DNA of 64,000 bases from contig NZ_CP099397.1 in NCBI RefSeq assembly GCF_021495345.1, positions 2,356,001 through 2,420,000 on the forward strand, written 5' to 3'. Position 1 is the first letter of the stretch, and every line of letters begins with the position of its first letter. The position numbers and the translations under genes were made by a program. Shown in pieces: positions 35,407-44,767 of the stretch. This DNA is from Pseudomonas hydrolytica (lineage in GTDB: Bacteria; Pseudomonadota; Gammaproteobacteria; Pseudomonadales; Pseudomonadaceae). Below the pieces are notes generated by a model that worked only from the letters and a program-made list of their open reading frames with translations, searched no databases and was not told the origin of the DNA.

Positions 35407-37607
35407 ATTCGTCCCGCATCGGCCAGCCGCTCGACCGCGTCGACGGCGTGGCCAAAGTCACCGGCCAGGCGCGCTATGCGGCCGAGTATCCCGCCGACGG
35501 CCTGTTGCACGGCAGCGTGGTGTGCAGCGCGATTGCCCGGGGCCGCGTTCGTGCGATCGACGCTTCGGCGGCTCTGGCGCTGCCGGGCGTGGTCTGGGTG
35601 CTGACCCACGAGAACCGCCCGGTCATGGCCGGCGACGACGAGAGCTACGAGGATGAGGACGCGGCGGACGGTTCGCCGTTTCGCCCGCTGTTCGATGCGC
35701 GGGTGCGCTACAGCGGCCAGCCGCTGGCCCTGGTGCTGGCCGACAGCCCGGAACTGGCGCGCCACGCCGCCTCGCTGGTGCGCGTGGACTATCAGCCCGA
35801 CGAGCACGAAACCGATTTGCGCGCGGCGCTGCAGCGCGCCCATGACGCCCCGGCCGAACTGCCTGAACCGCGTGGCGACGCAGACGCAGCCATCGCCGGC
35901 GCCGAGGTGCAACTGGCGCTGGAATACGAGCTGGCCAACGAATACCACAACCCCATGGAGCCGCACGCCTCGACGGTGATCTACCAGCCAGGCGGCGACC
36001 TGCTGGTGCATGACAAGACCCAGGGCCCGCAGAACAGCCAGCAGTACCTGTGCAACGTCCTCAACCTCGAGCCTTCGCGCGTGCGGGTTCTCTCGGCCTT
36101 CGTCGGCGGCGCCTTCGGCTCCGGCCTGCGCCCGCAGTATCAGCTGCCGCTGGCGGCCATGGCGGCGCTGACGCTGCGCCGTTCGGTACGGGTGGCGCTG
36201 ACCCGCCAGCAGATGTTCACCTTCGGCTACCGGCCGCGCACGGTGCAGCGTCTGCGCCTGGGCGCCTCCGCTGAGGGCAAGCTGCAGGGGCTGATCCATG
36301 AGGCCATCGGGCAGACCTCGCGCTTCGAGGACTTCACCGAACAGGTGGTGCCCTGGTCCGGCATGCTCTACCACTGCGACCACCTGCGCCTGGATTACCG
36401 CCTGACGCCGCTGGACGTCTATACGCCGCTGGACATGCGCGCCCCTGGCGCCGCCACCGGTCTGTTCGCCCTGGAGTCGGCGATGGACGAGCTGGCCTGG
36501 GCCACCGGGACGGACCCGGTGCAGCTGCGCCTGCTCAATTACAGCGAGACCGATCAGAACCAGGGCAAGCCTTACTCGAGCAAGGAACTGCGCGCCTGCT
36601 ACCGGCAGGGCGCTGAAGCCTTCGGCTGGAGCCGGCGCAGCGCGCAGCCGCGCAGCATGCGCGAGGGTGAGCAGTTGATCGGCTGGGGCATGGCGACGGG
36701 CGTCTGGGAGGCCATGCAGAAGCCTGCCAGCGCGCGCGCGAGCCTCAGCGCCGATGGCCGTCTGATCGTCGCCAGCGCCACCTGCGACATCGGCCCGGGC
36801 ACCGCCACCGCCATGACCCAGATCGCCGCGGACACCCTCGGCATCGACCCGGCGCGGGTGCACTTCAAACTCGGCGATTCCACCTTGCCGACGGCGCCGT
36901 TGCAGGGCGGCTCGTTCACCGTGTCGTCGGTCGGCAGCGCCGTGCGCGAGGCCTGTCTGGCCCTGGCCCGGCGCCTGTGCGAAGCTGCCCGGCAACTGCC
37001 CGATGCCCCCTTCAGCGATGCCAGCCAGTTGCGCTGCATCGACGGCCGGGTGCAGCAGGGTGACGACAGCCAGCGCGCCATCGATCTGCAGGAACTGCTG
37101 GCGCGCCACGGCAGCCTGGCAGCCGAGGTGGATGCCAAACCGGGCAAGCAGCGCGAGCAGGTCGCCAGCGCCACCCATTCGGCGGTGTTCGTCGAAGTAC
37201 GGGTGGACGAGGCGCTGGGCACTGTCCGCGTCAGCCGGGTGGTCAGCGCCATCGCCGCAGGGCGGGTGGTCAACCCGAAAACCGCGCGCAGCCAGATACT
37301 CGGTGGCGTGGTCTGGGGCATCGGCATGGCCCTGCAGGAAGAGGCGCTGATCGACCACCGCCTCGGTCGCTGCATGAACCACAACCTTGCGGACTATCAC
37401 CTGCCGGTGCATGCCGATATCGGCGACATCGAGGTGATCTTCGTGGAGGAGGAAGACGCGCTGGTCAACGCCCTGGGCTCCAAGGGCGTCGGCGAAATCG
37501 GCATCGTTGGTGTTGCCGCTGCGGTGGCCAATGCCGTGTATCACGCCACCGGCAAGCGCATCCGGCAGTTGCCGATCACCCTCGACCGGCTGCTGCAGGG
37601 CGAGTAG
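35403..37607 (+). CDS. paoC: Aldehyde oxidoreductase, molybdenum-cofactor subunit (PaoC/YagR-like)
   Basis: 734 residues, a full-length large subunit of the xanthine oxidase family. The N-terminal domain starts RIGQPLDRVDGVAKVTGQARY; cofactor contacts include GGAFGSGLRPQYQLP and GATTGLF-type loops (APGAATGLFALESAMDELA); the catalytic Glu is in KGVGEIGIVGVAAAVANAV near the end. It oxidises aldehydes, typically aromatic, to acids. The set lacks an adjacent PaoD/XdhC insertion chaperone in this window, so that factor must be elsewhere. Confidence 0.88.
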
Positions 37608-37619
37608 GGCGGGCCGCGC

Positions 37620-37931
37620 TCATTTGATCGCGGCGGGGTCCGTGGCATCGTCCAGCGTGCCACCGGGGCCGGAGCGTTCGGGGGAGTCGTCGCGCTTGCC
37701 ATCGTTGGTCATGTTGCCATCGCGGGTGTTCACCGGCCTGCCATCCTGCGTCCGTACCTTGCCATCGGCATCACGGTAGGTCTCCAGCTCCTCCTGCGGG
37801 GCGGGATTGCCGGACGGGCTGGACACCGAGCCCCGACCACTTTCCTCGGTGCCGGCCGGCGCCTGGGCATGGGCGTGGCTGGAGAGGGCGAATGCGCTGC
37901 ATAGCAGCAGTGCGAGATGTGCCTGGGACAT
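37620..37931 (-). CDS. Small exported hydrophilic protein, function unknown
   Basis: 103 residues. A clear signal peptide (AHLALLLCSAFALSSHAHA, cleavage before QAPAG) precedes a highly charged, probably disordered part with ETYRDADGKVRTQDGRP and GNMTNDGKRDD repeats of Asp/Gly/Lys. No known domain. It is convergent with paoC, and its promoter region carries the same motif as the DUF72 gene (38000-38030), which suggests shared stress regulation. Periplasmic location is inferred from the signal peptide. Confidence 0.65.
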   Translation of the reverse strand: MSQAHLALLLCSAFALSSHAHAQAPAGTEESGRGSVSSPSGNPAPQEELETYRDADGKVRTQDGRPVNTRDGNMTNDGKRDDSPERSGPGGTLDDATDPAAIK

Positions 37932-37999
37932 GGTTTTCTCCTTTCATGGACAAGGCGCGGTGGGTGGCGGAGAAGCCGCCCCGCAAACCGGCCTGACAC

Positions 38000-38030
38000 T
38001 ATTTCCTACCTTCAGCCCGCCAGTAAGTTC
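38000..38030 (-). promoter_or_regulatory. Shared promoter-like motif upstream of the small exported protein gene
   Basis: On the minus strand GAACTT (38025-38030), exactly 16 bases, then TAGGAAATA (38000-38008), about 69 bases before the start. Same sequence and spacing as 33778-33808. Confidence 0.65.
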
Positions 38031-38083
38031 AGGTTCTGCGCGGCGGCGAAGCGCCGGATCGCCGCCAACGAGACGGTCACCGT

Positions 38084-39859
38084 TCAGTCCTCGGCGCTTT
38101 TGAATCCGGCTGCCTGGGTGTTCCACAGGGTGGCGAAGATGCCGCCCTGCAGGCACAGCTCTTCCGGCGAGCCATCCTCGACGATCTGGCCGTCCTCCAG
38201 CACCAGCACGCGGTCGAAGCTGGCCAGCGTGGACAGGCGATGCGCGACGGCCAGCACCGTGCGGCCCTGCATCAGGTCGGCCAAGGCCGTCTGGATCTCG
38301 GCTTCTGAGCGGGTATCGAGCGCCGAGGTCGCCTCGTCGAGCACCAGGATCGGCGCGTCCTTGAGGAAGGCGCGGGCGATGCCCAGGCGCTGGCGCTGGC
38401 CGCCGGAAAGCATCACGCCGCGTTCACCGACCAGGGTGTCGTAGCCCTGCGGCAGTTCGCGCACGAACTCGTCGCAGAAGGCGTGGCGCGCGGCGGCAAT
38501 GACCTCTTCGTCGCTGGCCTCGGGTCTGCCGTAGCGGATGTTCTCGCGAATGCTGCGATTGAACAGTGCGGTTTCCTGCGGCACCACGGCCATGCGCGCG
38601 CGCAGGCTGTCCTGGCTGACTTCGCTGATGTCCTGACGGTCGATCAGGATGCAGCCATGCTGCACGTCGTCGAGGCGCTGAATCAGGCTGATCAGCGTGG
38701 ATTTGCCGGCCCCTGAGGCGCCGACGATGCCGACCTTCTGCCCGACCGGAATATGCAGGTTGAAGTGCTCGAATACCTTGCGCCCGTCCGGGTAGGCGAA
38801 GCACACGTCGCGAAATTCGATGTCGCCGCGCCACAGGGCCAGCTGCGGTTCGGGATCGTCCAGGCCGTGCGGCTGTACGATGATCTTCAGGGTGTCGTCG
38901 ATCGAGCCGATCTGCTGCGTGGTGTCCACCAGAGCCAGCGCCAGGTCGCGCGAGCCATGCAGGATACGGAAGGTCAGGGCGCTGACCATGACCACGTCGC
39001 CGGCGGTGACGCTGCCGGCCAGCCACAGCTGGATCGCCCAGATCAGCATGCCGCCGGCCATCAGCGACAGGCAGATGTCATGGATCACCCGGGCTTTTTC
39101 CAGGTACATCCAGCTGCGCCGCTGGGCACGGGCCTCCAGGCCGATTTCCTCGGCCAGGCGCTGGCTTTCGCGGTCCCGCGCGGAGAACGCCTTGATCGTC
39201 CAGACGTTGGAGACCACGTCCACCAGCTCGCCACCGACCCGCGCGGCCTGGGCGGCGAAACGCTGGTGCTTGCTGCGGCCGCGGATACCGAAGGAGATGA
39301 TCAGCACGCCGACCACCAGCACGAAGCCGATCAGTGCCCAGGCCATCTGTCCATGCACGGTGAACAGCACCACCACCGCGCCGAGGAAATCCACGCAGGG
39401 CGGCATGATCTTCCAGGCCAGGCCGCCGTAGATGGCACCGGCGGCCTGGCCGGTGGCCGAGATGCGATTGCCCAGGGCACCGGCATAGTGCTGCGCGAAG
39501 TAGCGCATGGGGTGGCCGGTCAGGTGGCGAAACAGGTCGACCCGGATGTCCACGCAACTGGCCACCACGGTACGGCAGCCCAGCCATCCGCCGAGACGCC
39601 AGAACACGTTTTCCACCACGATCAGGCCGATGAAGATGCCCAGCGGGAACCACACGTCGGCCTGCTGGCGGTCGTTGGTGGCCATCGCATCGACCAGCAG
39701 TTTCATCCCGTACTGCACGGCCACGGCGCAGCTGCCGGCGCCGGCTATCAGCAGGAACATGCCGCCGAAATGCCAGGGCCGCTTGAGCACGTAGCGCGCC
39801 AGGAAGGCGAGCGGCTTGCCCGGCAGGGCCTGCTGGGCGTCGTGGGCGCTGCTGCTCAT
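38084..39859 (-). CDS. ABC exporter, fused permease and ATPase (MsbA/MsbA-like type)
   Basis: 591 residues, one half-transporter that would dimerise. Six membrane helices (about 30-300) precede the ATPase: Walker A GASGAGKSTLISL near residue 390, signature LSGGQRQRLGIARAFL, Walker [13 protein letters not shown] and H-loop AHRLST. Exporters of this type move lipids, glycolipids or peptides outward. It is the last gene of a minus-strand operon with a glycosidase, UDP-galactopyranose mutase and a glycosyltransferase (start overlaps the glycosidase stop by four bases), so it likely exports the sugar product made there. The substrate is inferred. Confidence 0.85.
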   Translation of the reverse strand: MSSSAHDAQQALPGKPLAFLARYVLKRPWHFGGMFLLIAGAGSCAVAVQYGMKLLVDAMATNDRQQADVWFPLGIFIGLIVVENVFWRLGGWLGCRTVVASCVDIRVDLFRHLTGHPMRYFAQHYAGALGNRISATGQAAGAIYGGLAWKIMPPCVDFLGAVVVLFTVHGQMAWALIGFVLVVGVLIISFGIRGRSKHQRFAAQAARVGGELVDVVSNVWTIKAFSARDRESQRLAEEIGLEARAQRRSWMYLEKARVIHDICLSLMAGGMLIWAIQLWLAGSVTAGDVVMVSALTFRILHGSRDLALALVDTTQQIGSIDDTLKIIVQPHGLDDPEPQLALWRGDIEFRDVCFAYPDGRKVFEHFNLHIPVGQKVGIVGASGAGKSTLISLIQRLDDVQHGCILIDRQDISEVSQDSLRARMAVVPQETALFNRSIRENIRYGRPEASDEEVIAAARHAFCDEFVRELPQGYDTLVGERGVMLSGGQRQRLGIARAFLKDAPILVLDEATSALDTRSEAEIQTALADLMQGRTVLAVAHRLSTLASFDRVLVLEDGQIVEDGSPEELCLQGGIFATLWNTQAAGFKSAED

Positions 39860-41004
39860 GCCTGCCGGGCCAGTTGTCCGGCCAGCGCCTCGAACAGCGT
39901 TCGCTGGCGCTGCAGCTCCATGGCCAGAGGGGCGTGCACGGGGCGCCGGCCCAGCTCGTCGGCAAAGCCGAACAGACCTGTCGGGCAATGGCGGTCGTCG
40001 ATCCAGCCGGGATAGTCGACGACCGGGTACAGGCAGATGCCTTCCAGCGGCAGGCCGCGTTGCAGGGCCAGATGCACCTGCTCGCCGACGTAGCGCAGCC
40101 AGTCGACACGCTGGTCGCCCTCGGCGCCGGTTTCGGCCACCAGGATGGGCCTGCGGTAGCGCTGGTGGACCTCGGCGAGAATGCCACTGAAGGGGCGGTA
40201 GTGCGGCTCGCCTCGCCACAGCGTATCGCCGCCGAGAAACCACTGGTTGTCGGGGTAGTAGTTGACGCCGACGATATCCAGATACTCCGGTTTGCCGCCG
40301 AGCCCCGGCCATTGCATGCCCGTGAGCATGTCCCAGGCCTGGAACTGCGACAGGCGATAGCGCTCGGCATCCTCCTGCTCGCTGGCGCGGTTGCTCCTGG
40401 CGACGACATGGATGACGGGGTCGACCTGCACGAAACGCGCTCGCGGATCGACCTCGCGGATCGCCTCGATGGCCGCGATGCTGGCGCGTATCAGCTGATG
40501 CTTGAGCTCGTCGCCGCGGCCTGTCGCCAGGGGCGAGAAATAGCCGACTTCGCCGCCGGCCCAGGCCCAGAAAGACATCTCGTTGAGCGGCGAGTAGAAC
40601 GGCACGCGGTCGCTGTGCTCGCGCACCAGGCGGGCCGCAGCGGCGGCGAAGCGGGCGAAGCGCTCGACGAACTGCGGGCGCCAGATGTCGATGTGGTCAG
40701 GCCAGCCGTAATGGCACAGATCCCAGATGACCTGCACGCCAGCCTGTTCGGCGGCCTGCAACTGCGGCAGGAAGCTGGACCAGTCGTAATGACCGGGAGT
40801 CGCCTCGATCAGATGCCAGCGCAAACCATCCCGTGCGCTGCGCAGGCCCTGCTGACGCAGCGCCGTGTAGTCTTCGGCTGCCCAGCGCTGGTGGGCGGTG
40901 TTCTCGATCAGGTCGAGCCGCCGACCGTCCTGTCGACGGTGGGTCGAACACTCGAAACCGCCCATGAAGAAGCTGTCGAACAGCGAAGGCACATGCATCG
41001 TCAC
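39856..41004 (-). CDS. Clan-A glycoside hydrolase-like protein (family 1-like)
   Basis: 382 residues with an (alpha/beta)8 barrel and the two catalytic Glu residues of clan GH-A: the acid/base in SPLNEMSFWAWAGG near residue 145 and the nucleophile in ILVAETGAEGD near 275. The N-terminus GGFECSTHRRQDGRRLDLI resembles GH1/GH5 proteins, and the family member YNHDW-type substrate site cannot be told. No signal peptide, so it would act in the cytoplasm, unusual for a degrading glycosidase in a polysaccharide export operon. It may trim or transfer the sugar made by the neighbours. Its coding region overlaps the exporter gene by four bases. Confidence 0.72.
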   Translation of the reverse strand: MTMHVPSLFDSFFMGGFECSTHRRQDGRRLDLIENTAHQRWAAEDYTALRQQGLRSARDGLRWHLIEATPGHYDWSSFLPQLQAAEQAGVQVIWDLCHYGWPDHIDIWRPQFVERFARFAAAAARLVREHSDRVPFYSPLNEMSFWAWAGGEVGYFSPLATGRGDELKHQLIRASIAAIEAIREVDPRARFVQVDPVIHVVARSNRASEQEDAERYRLSQFQAWDMLTGMQWPGLGGKPEYLDIVGVNYYPDNQWFLGGDTLWRGEPHYRPFSGILAEVHQRYRRPILVAETGAEGDQRVDWLRYVGEQVHLALQRGLPLEGICLYPVVDYPGWIDDRHCPTGLFGFADELGRRPVHAPLAMELQRQRTLFEALAGQLARQA

Positions 41005-41007
41005 TCC

Positions 41008-42204
41008 TTATCGTGCCAGATGGGTCAGTCTCTCTTCAGCCTCGGCGGGTGCCTCTTGGCTTTCCCGCTGAGCCTGCTCGATGCGCTGATACAGGGCCAG
41101 CGCCTGGCCCACGACCTGATCCATGTTGTAGTACTTGTAGGTGCCGAGACGCCCGAGAAAGGTGACCCCTGGCGTGGCGTCCGCCAGCTGCTGGTAGCGC
41201 TTGTACAGCGCGGCGTTTTCCGGTCGTGGGATAGGGTAGTAGGGATCGCCTTCGGCGGAGGGATATTCGTAGGTGATGCTGGTCTTCGGATGCGCCTGAC
41301 CGGTGATGTGCTTGTACTCGCTGATGCGCGTGTAAGGCACGCCTTCGTCCGGGTAGTTGACCGTGCCCACCGCCTGGAAGCGCTCCTGGTCCAGGCTGCG
41401 GTGTTCGAAGCGCAGCGAGCGATAGGGCAGCTTGCCGTAGCAGAAATCGAAGTACTCATCGATGGGGCCGCAGTAGATCAGCTGGTCGTGCTGGATGTCA
41501 TGGCGGATTTCGCGGTAATCGGTATTGAGCATCACCTTGATGTTCGGGTGGTCGAGCATGCGTTCGAACATCCGTGTGTAACCGTGCAGGGGAATCTGCT
41601 GGAAGCTGTCGGTGAAGTAGCGGTCGTCGGTGTTGGTGCGGGTCGGGATTCGCGAGGTCACCGACTTGTCCAGCTGCGACGGATCCAGCCCCCACTGCTT
41701 GCGGGTGTAGCCGCGGAAGAACTTTTCGTACAGTTCGCGGCCGATCTGGTTGACCACCACGTCCTCGCTGGTGCGGATGTCATCGACGGGCTCGGCCCGG
41801 CTGGCCAGGTAGCGCTCGGCCTCTTCGTCGCTCTGCAGGTCCAGGCCATACAGGGCGTTGAGGGTGGTGCGGTTGATCGGAATCGGCACCTGCTGCTCAT
41901 CGACCACGGCCAGCACCCGGTGCTCGTAGGGGCGCCATTGGGTGAAGCGGGACAGATAATCGACTATGCGCTGGGAATTGGTGTGAAAGATGTGCGGGCC
42001 ATAGCGATGCACCAGCACACCGGCTTCATCGTGGTGATCGTAGGCGTTGCCGGCAATGTGCGGACGGCGGTCGATCACCAGGACGCGTTTGCCCAGCCCG
42101 GCGGCCAGGCGCTCGGCGAGCACGCTGCCGGCGAAACCCGCCCCGACGATCAGGTAGTCGAAGCCGCGGCGCGGGGTATCGTTCAGGTAGCTCAAGCCAG
42201 ACAT
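41008..42204 (-). CDS. glf: UDP-galactopyranose mutase
   Basis: 398 residues. FAD motif IVGAGFAGSVLAERLA at residues 19-34, PHIAGNAYD, the substrate loop HRYGPHIFHT and QWGLDPSQLDKSVTSRIPTR with the conserved Arg residues. The enzyme interconverts UDP-galactopyranose and UDP-galactofuranose, the donor for galactofuranosyl transfer. The start overlaps the end of the glycosyltransferase gene by 13 bases. galE, which makes its substrate from UDP-glucose, is divergent next door. Confidence 0.94.
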   Translation of the reverse strand: MSGLSYLNDTPRRGFDYLIVGAGFAGSVLAERLAAGLGKRVLVIDRRPHIAGNAYDHHDEAGVLVHRYGPHIFHTNSQRIVDYLSRFTQWRPYEHRVLAVVDEQQVPIPINRTTLNALYGLDLQSDEEAERYLASRAEPVDDIRTSEDVVVNQIGRELYEKFFRGYTRKQWGLDPSQLDKSVTSRIPTRTNTDDRYFTDSFQQIPLHGYTRMFERMLDHPNIKVMLNTDYREIRHDIQHDQLIYCGPIDEYFDFCYGKLPYRSLRFEHRSLDQERFQAVGTVNYPDEGVPYTRISEYKHITGQAHPKTSITYEYPSAEGDPYYPIPRPENAALYKRYQQLADATPGVTFLGRLGTYKYYNMDQVVGQALALYQRIEQAQRESQEAPAEAEERLTHLAR

Positions 42205-43385
42205 TCGATCATCTCCTGCATACGGGTCTGGGTCTGATCCCAGGACATGTCGCCGAGGGTGCGGTCGGCGTTCTTCAGAAACTCTTCGCGATCGGCGGCC
42301 AGTTCGAGCGCTTTCTCGCAGGCGGCGACGAACGCCTCGGCGGTGTCAGCGATCAGCACCACGCCGCTTTCGCCGTAGCCGCGTATCACGTCCGCCACTG
42401 GCGTGGACACCACCGGGCAGCCGCCAGCGAGGTACTCGGGGGTCTTGGTGGGGCTGATGAAGCGAGTCGACTCGTTCAGCGCGAAGGGCATCAGCGCGAC
42501 GTTCCAGCCGGCGAGGTAGCCCGGCAGCTCGTCATAGGTCTTGCCGCCGAGGAAATGAATGTTCGGGCGGCGCGGCAGGGCGGCTGCATCGATCTTCACC
42601 ACCGGGCCGATCATCACGAACTGCCAGTCCGGGCGTAGCGAGGCTGCCTGCTCGAGCAAGGCGATGTCGAAGCGCTCGTCGATCACGCCGTAGAAGCCGA
42701 GGCGCGGCCGGCCGATGCCCGCCTGGTCCGGCGGATTGTTCTGAAAGCCCCGCGCCGTGGCGAAATGTTCGATATCCACGCTGCTTGGAAAGGGGTGAAC
42801 GTTGTCATGCAAGGTGCGCTTGGCTTCCCACAGGCTGTAGCCGCCGGTGAATACCAGGTCGGCCCGCTCCAGCAACTCGCGCTCGCGCTGCAGCAGTTGC
42901 GGTGGCGCGCCTCTGAAGCCCGACAGTTCATCCATGCAGTCATAGACGACGGTGCTGGCATTCAGGTGCCGGGAGAATGCCAGGCTCATCGGCGTGTAGT
43001 ACCAGAGCAGCAGGTCTTCCACACCGAGCCTGGCCAGGTAGTCGTCAAGCAGGGCGCGCAGCGCCTCGCTGCTCGCGTCGGCTTCAGCCTCGCGCCCGAC
43101 GGGCAGGCGCGGCACCAGCACCTGCACACCTTGCTCATCCGGGCGCACCTCCAGCCAGGGCTCGGCCTCGTCGCAGGGCACCGGCTCTTCGAAGAACAGC
43201 ACGTTGTACGAACGGGCGAAACGCGACATCAGGTGCTGTGGCCGCTGGTAGACGAAACTCCAGCGCAGGTGCGACAGACACAGCAGGGTCGGGATCAGCG
43301 GGTCGAACACCACGGCCGCTTGCGACGCCTCCTGGGGTTTGGGGGATTTACCGATTGGCTGTTGAAAGGGGCCTGCCCAACTCAT
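42192..43385 (-). CDS. Family 1 (GT-B type) glycosyltransferase
   Basis: 397 residues from the ATG at 43385. The N-terminal part has LSHLRWSFVYQRPQHLMSRF, typical of the glycosyltransferases next to glf in Pseudomonas, and FFEEPV; the C-terminal donor domain includes FISPTKTPEYLAGGCPVVSTP and GVVLIADTAEAFVAACEKAL, a nucleotide-sugar binding pattern. With UDP-galactopyranose mutase immediately downstream, UDP-galactofuranose is the most likely donor. Upstream sequence to 43663 is non-coding and shared with galE on the other strand. No second transferase is in the cluster. Confidence 0.82.
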   Translation of the reverse strand: MSWAGPFQQPIGKSPKPQEASQAAVVFDPLIPTLLCLSHLRWSFVYQRPQHLMSRFARSYNVLFFEEPVPCDEAEPWLEVRPDEQGVQVLVPRLPVGREAEADASSEALRALLDDYLARLGVEDLLLWYYTPMSLAFSRHLNASTVVYDCMDELSGFRGAPPQLLQRERELLERADLVFTGGYSLWEAKRTLHDNVHPFPSSVDIEHFATARGFQNNPPDQAGIGRPRLGFYGVIDERFDIALLEQAASLRPDWQFVMIGPVVKIDAAALPRRPNIHFLGGKTYDELPGYLAGWNVALMPFALNESTRFISPTKTPEYLAGGCPVVSTPVADVIRGYGESGVVLIADTAEAFVAACEKALELAADREEFLKNADRTLGDMSWDQTQTRMQEMIECLA

Positions 43386-43543
43386 GTTTCCGATTCCCTT
43401 GGCTGTTGTCCAAGCAGGTCTGCCGATGCATGTACACCGCTGCCCGTGCAAGAAGTGATTCGAACAATGGACGGCCTGCTCCGCGGGGCAGTTCAACAAA
43501 TCGGCTGAGCGTTGCGCTGCCGCGTGCGTTCATCTTTCTCCTT

Positions 43544-43570
43544 GAACTCCGGGACTCACCGCCTCGTCGG
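43544..43570 (+). promoter_or_regulatory. Candidate ECF-sigma promoter of galE
   Basis: GAACTC, 16 bases, GTCGG, about 95 bases before the galE start. It resembles GAACTT-N16-TCTGA, used by AlgU for envelope polysaccharide genes. Pattern match only. Confidence 0.3.
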
Positions 43571-43663
43571 TATTTAGGACTGCGTTCCCAAACCGCCATG
43601 AAGTATCCGCCGACATGTGCATCACGGCGGCCTTCAGGCGACCCGTCGCTTAAGGAGGTGAAC

Positions 43664-44713
43664 ATGATTCTGGTCACGGGAGGTGCCGGCTACATCGGCT
43701 CTCATGCGGTGCTCGCGCTGTTGCAGGACGGCCACGACGTGCTGGTGCTGGACAACCTGTGCAACAGCTCCAGCAAATCTCTCGAGCGGGTGGCACTGAT
43801 CGCCGGTCGCGCCGCGCATTTCGTCGAGGGCGACATCCGTGACCGTGGCCTGCTCGATGCGTTGTTCCGCCAGTGGCCGATCACTGCGGTGATGCACTTC
43901 GCCGGCCTCAAGGCAGTGGGTGAGAGCGTGCAGGACCCGCTGCGCTACTACGAAACCAACGTCGCCGGCAGCATCACGCTGTGCCAGGCCATGGCGGACG
44001 CTGGTATCTTCGAGCTGGTCTTCAGTTCCTCGGCCACGGTCTATGGCGAATCGGTCAAGGTGCCGATCTCGGAGCAGTGCACCACGGGCATCCCGACCAA
44101 TCCCTACGGCCAATCGAAGCTGATGGCGGAGAACGTGCTCAAGGCCCTGGCTCATTCCGACCAGCGCTGGTCCATCGCCCTGTTGCGCTATTTCAATCCC
44201 ATCGGCGCCCATGAGTCCGGCCTGATCGGCGAGGATCCCGACGGCATTCCCAACAATCTGCTGCCCTACATGCTGCAGGTGGCGGTCGGCCGCCGGCCGC
44301 ACCTGAGCGTCTACGGTATCGACTACCCCACGCGCGATGGCAGCGGGATTCGCGACTACATCCATGTGATGGATCTGGCCGAGGGCCATTTGCGCGCGCT
44401 GCAACGGCTCTCCGCTACCAGCGGGGTGTCGATATGGAACCTGGGCACCGGCCAGGGCTACTCGGTGCTGGAAATGCTCCGCGCATTCGAGGGCGTGGTG
44501 GGGCGCAAGCTGCCCGTGCGCTTCGCGCCGCGTCGCTCCGGCGACATCGCCCAGTGCTGGGCTGATCCGAGCAAGGCCCGGCAGGAGCTGGGCTGGAAGG
44601 CCACGCGCGATCTCAAGGTCATGCTCGAGGATGCCTGGCGTTGGCAGCGCATGAACCCGCATGGCTATCAGGGGGCACCAGAAAAGGACTCGGCCGCGGC
44701 ACTGGCAAGCTGA
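43664..44713 (+). CDS. galE: UDP-glucose 4-epimerase
   Basis: 349 residues. NAD+ Rossmann motif VTGGAGYIGSHAVLALL, SSSATVYG and the active-site Tyr-Lys in NPYGQSKLMAENVLK, ending in an unusual short tail HGYQGAPEKDSAAALAS. It interconverts UDP-glucose and UDP-galactose, supplying glf. The ribosome-binding site TAAGGAGGTG lies 4 bases before the ATG, a near-perfect complement to 16S rRNA, so translation is probably strong. It is divergent from the galactofuranose operon. Confidence 0.93.
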   Translation: MILVTGGAGYIGSHAVLALLQDGHDVLVLDNLCNSSSKSLERVALIAGRAAHFVEGDIRDRGLLDALFRQWPITAVMHFAGLKAVGESVQDPLRYYETNVAGSITLCQAMADAGIFELVFSSSATVYGESVKVPISEQCTTGIPTNPYGQSKLMAENVLKALAHSDQRWSIALLRYFNPIGAHESGLIGEDPDGIPNNLLPYMLQVAVGRRPHLSVYGIDYPTRDGSGIRDYIHVMDLAEGHLRALQRLSATSGVSIWNLGTGQGYSVLEMLRAFEGVVGRKLPVRFAPRRSGDIAQCWADPSKARQELGWKATRDLKVMLEDAWRWQRMNPHGYQGAPEKDSAAALAS

Positions 44714-44767
44714 TGGATCACCGTTCGGCGAGCAGTACCGTCGGCAGCGTCCGGGTGGCGGAGTAGC

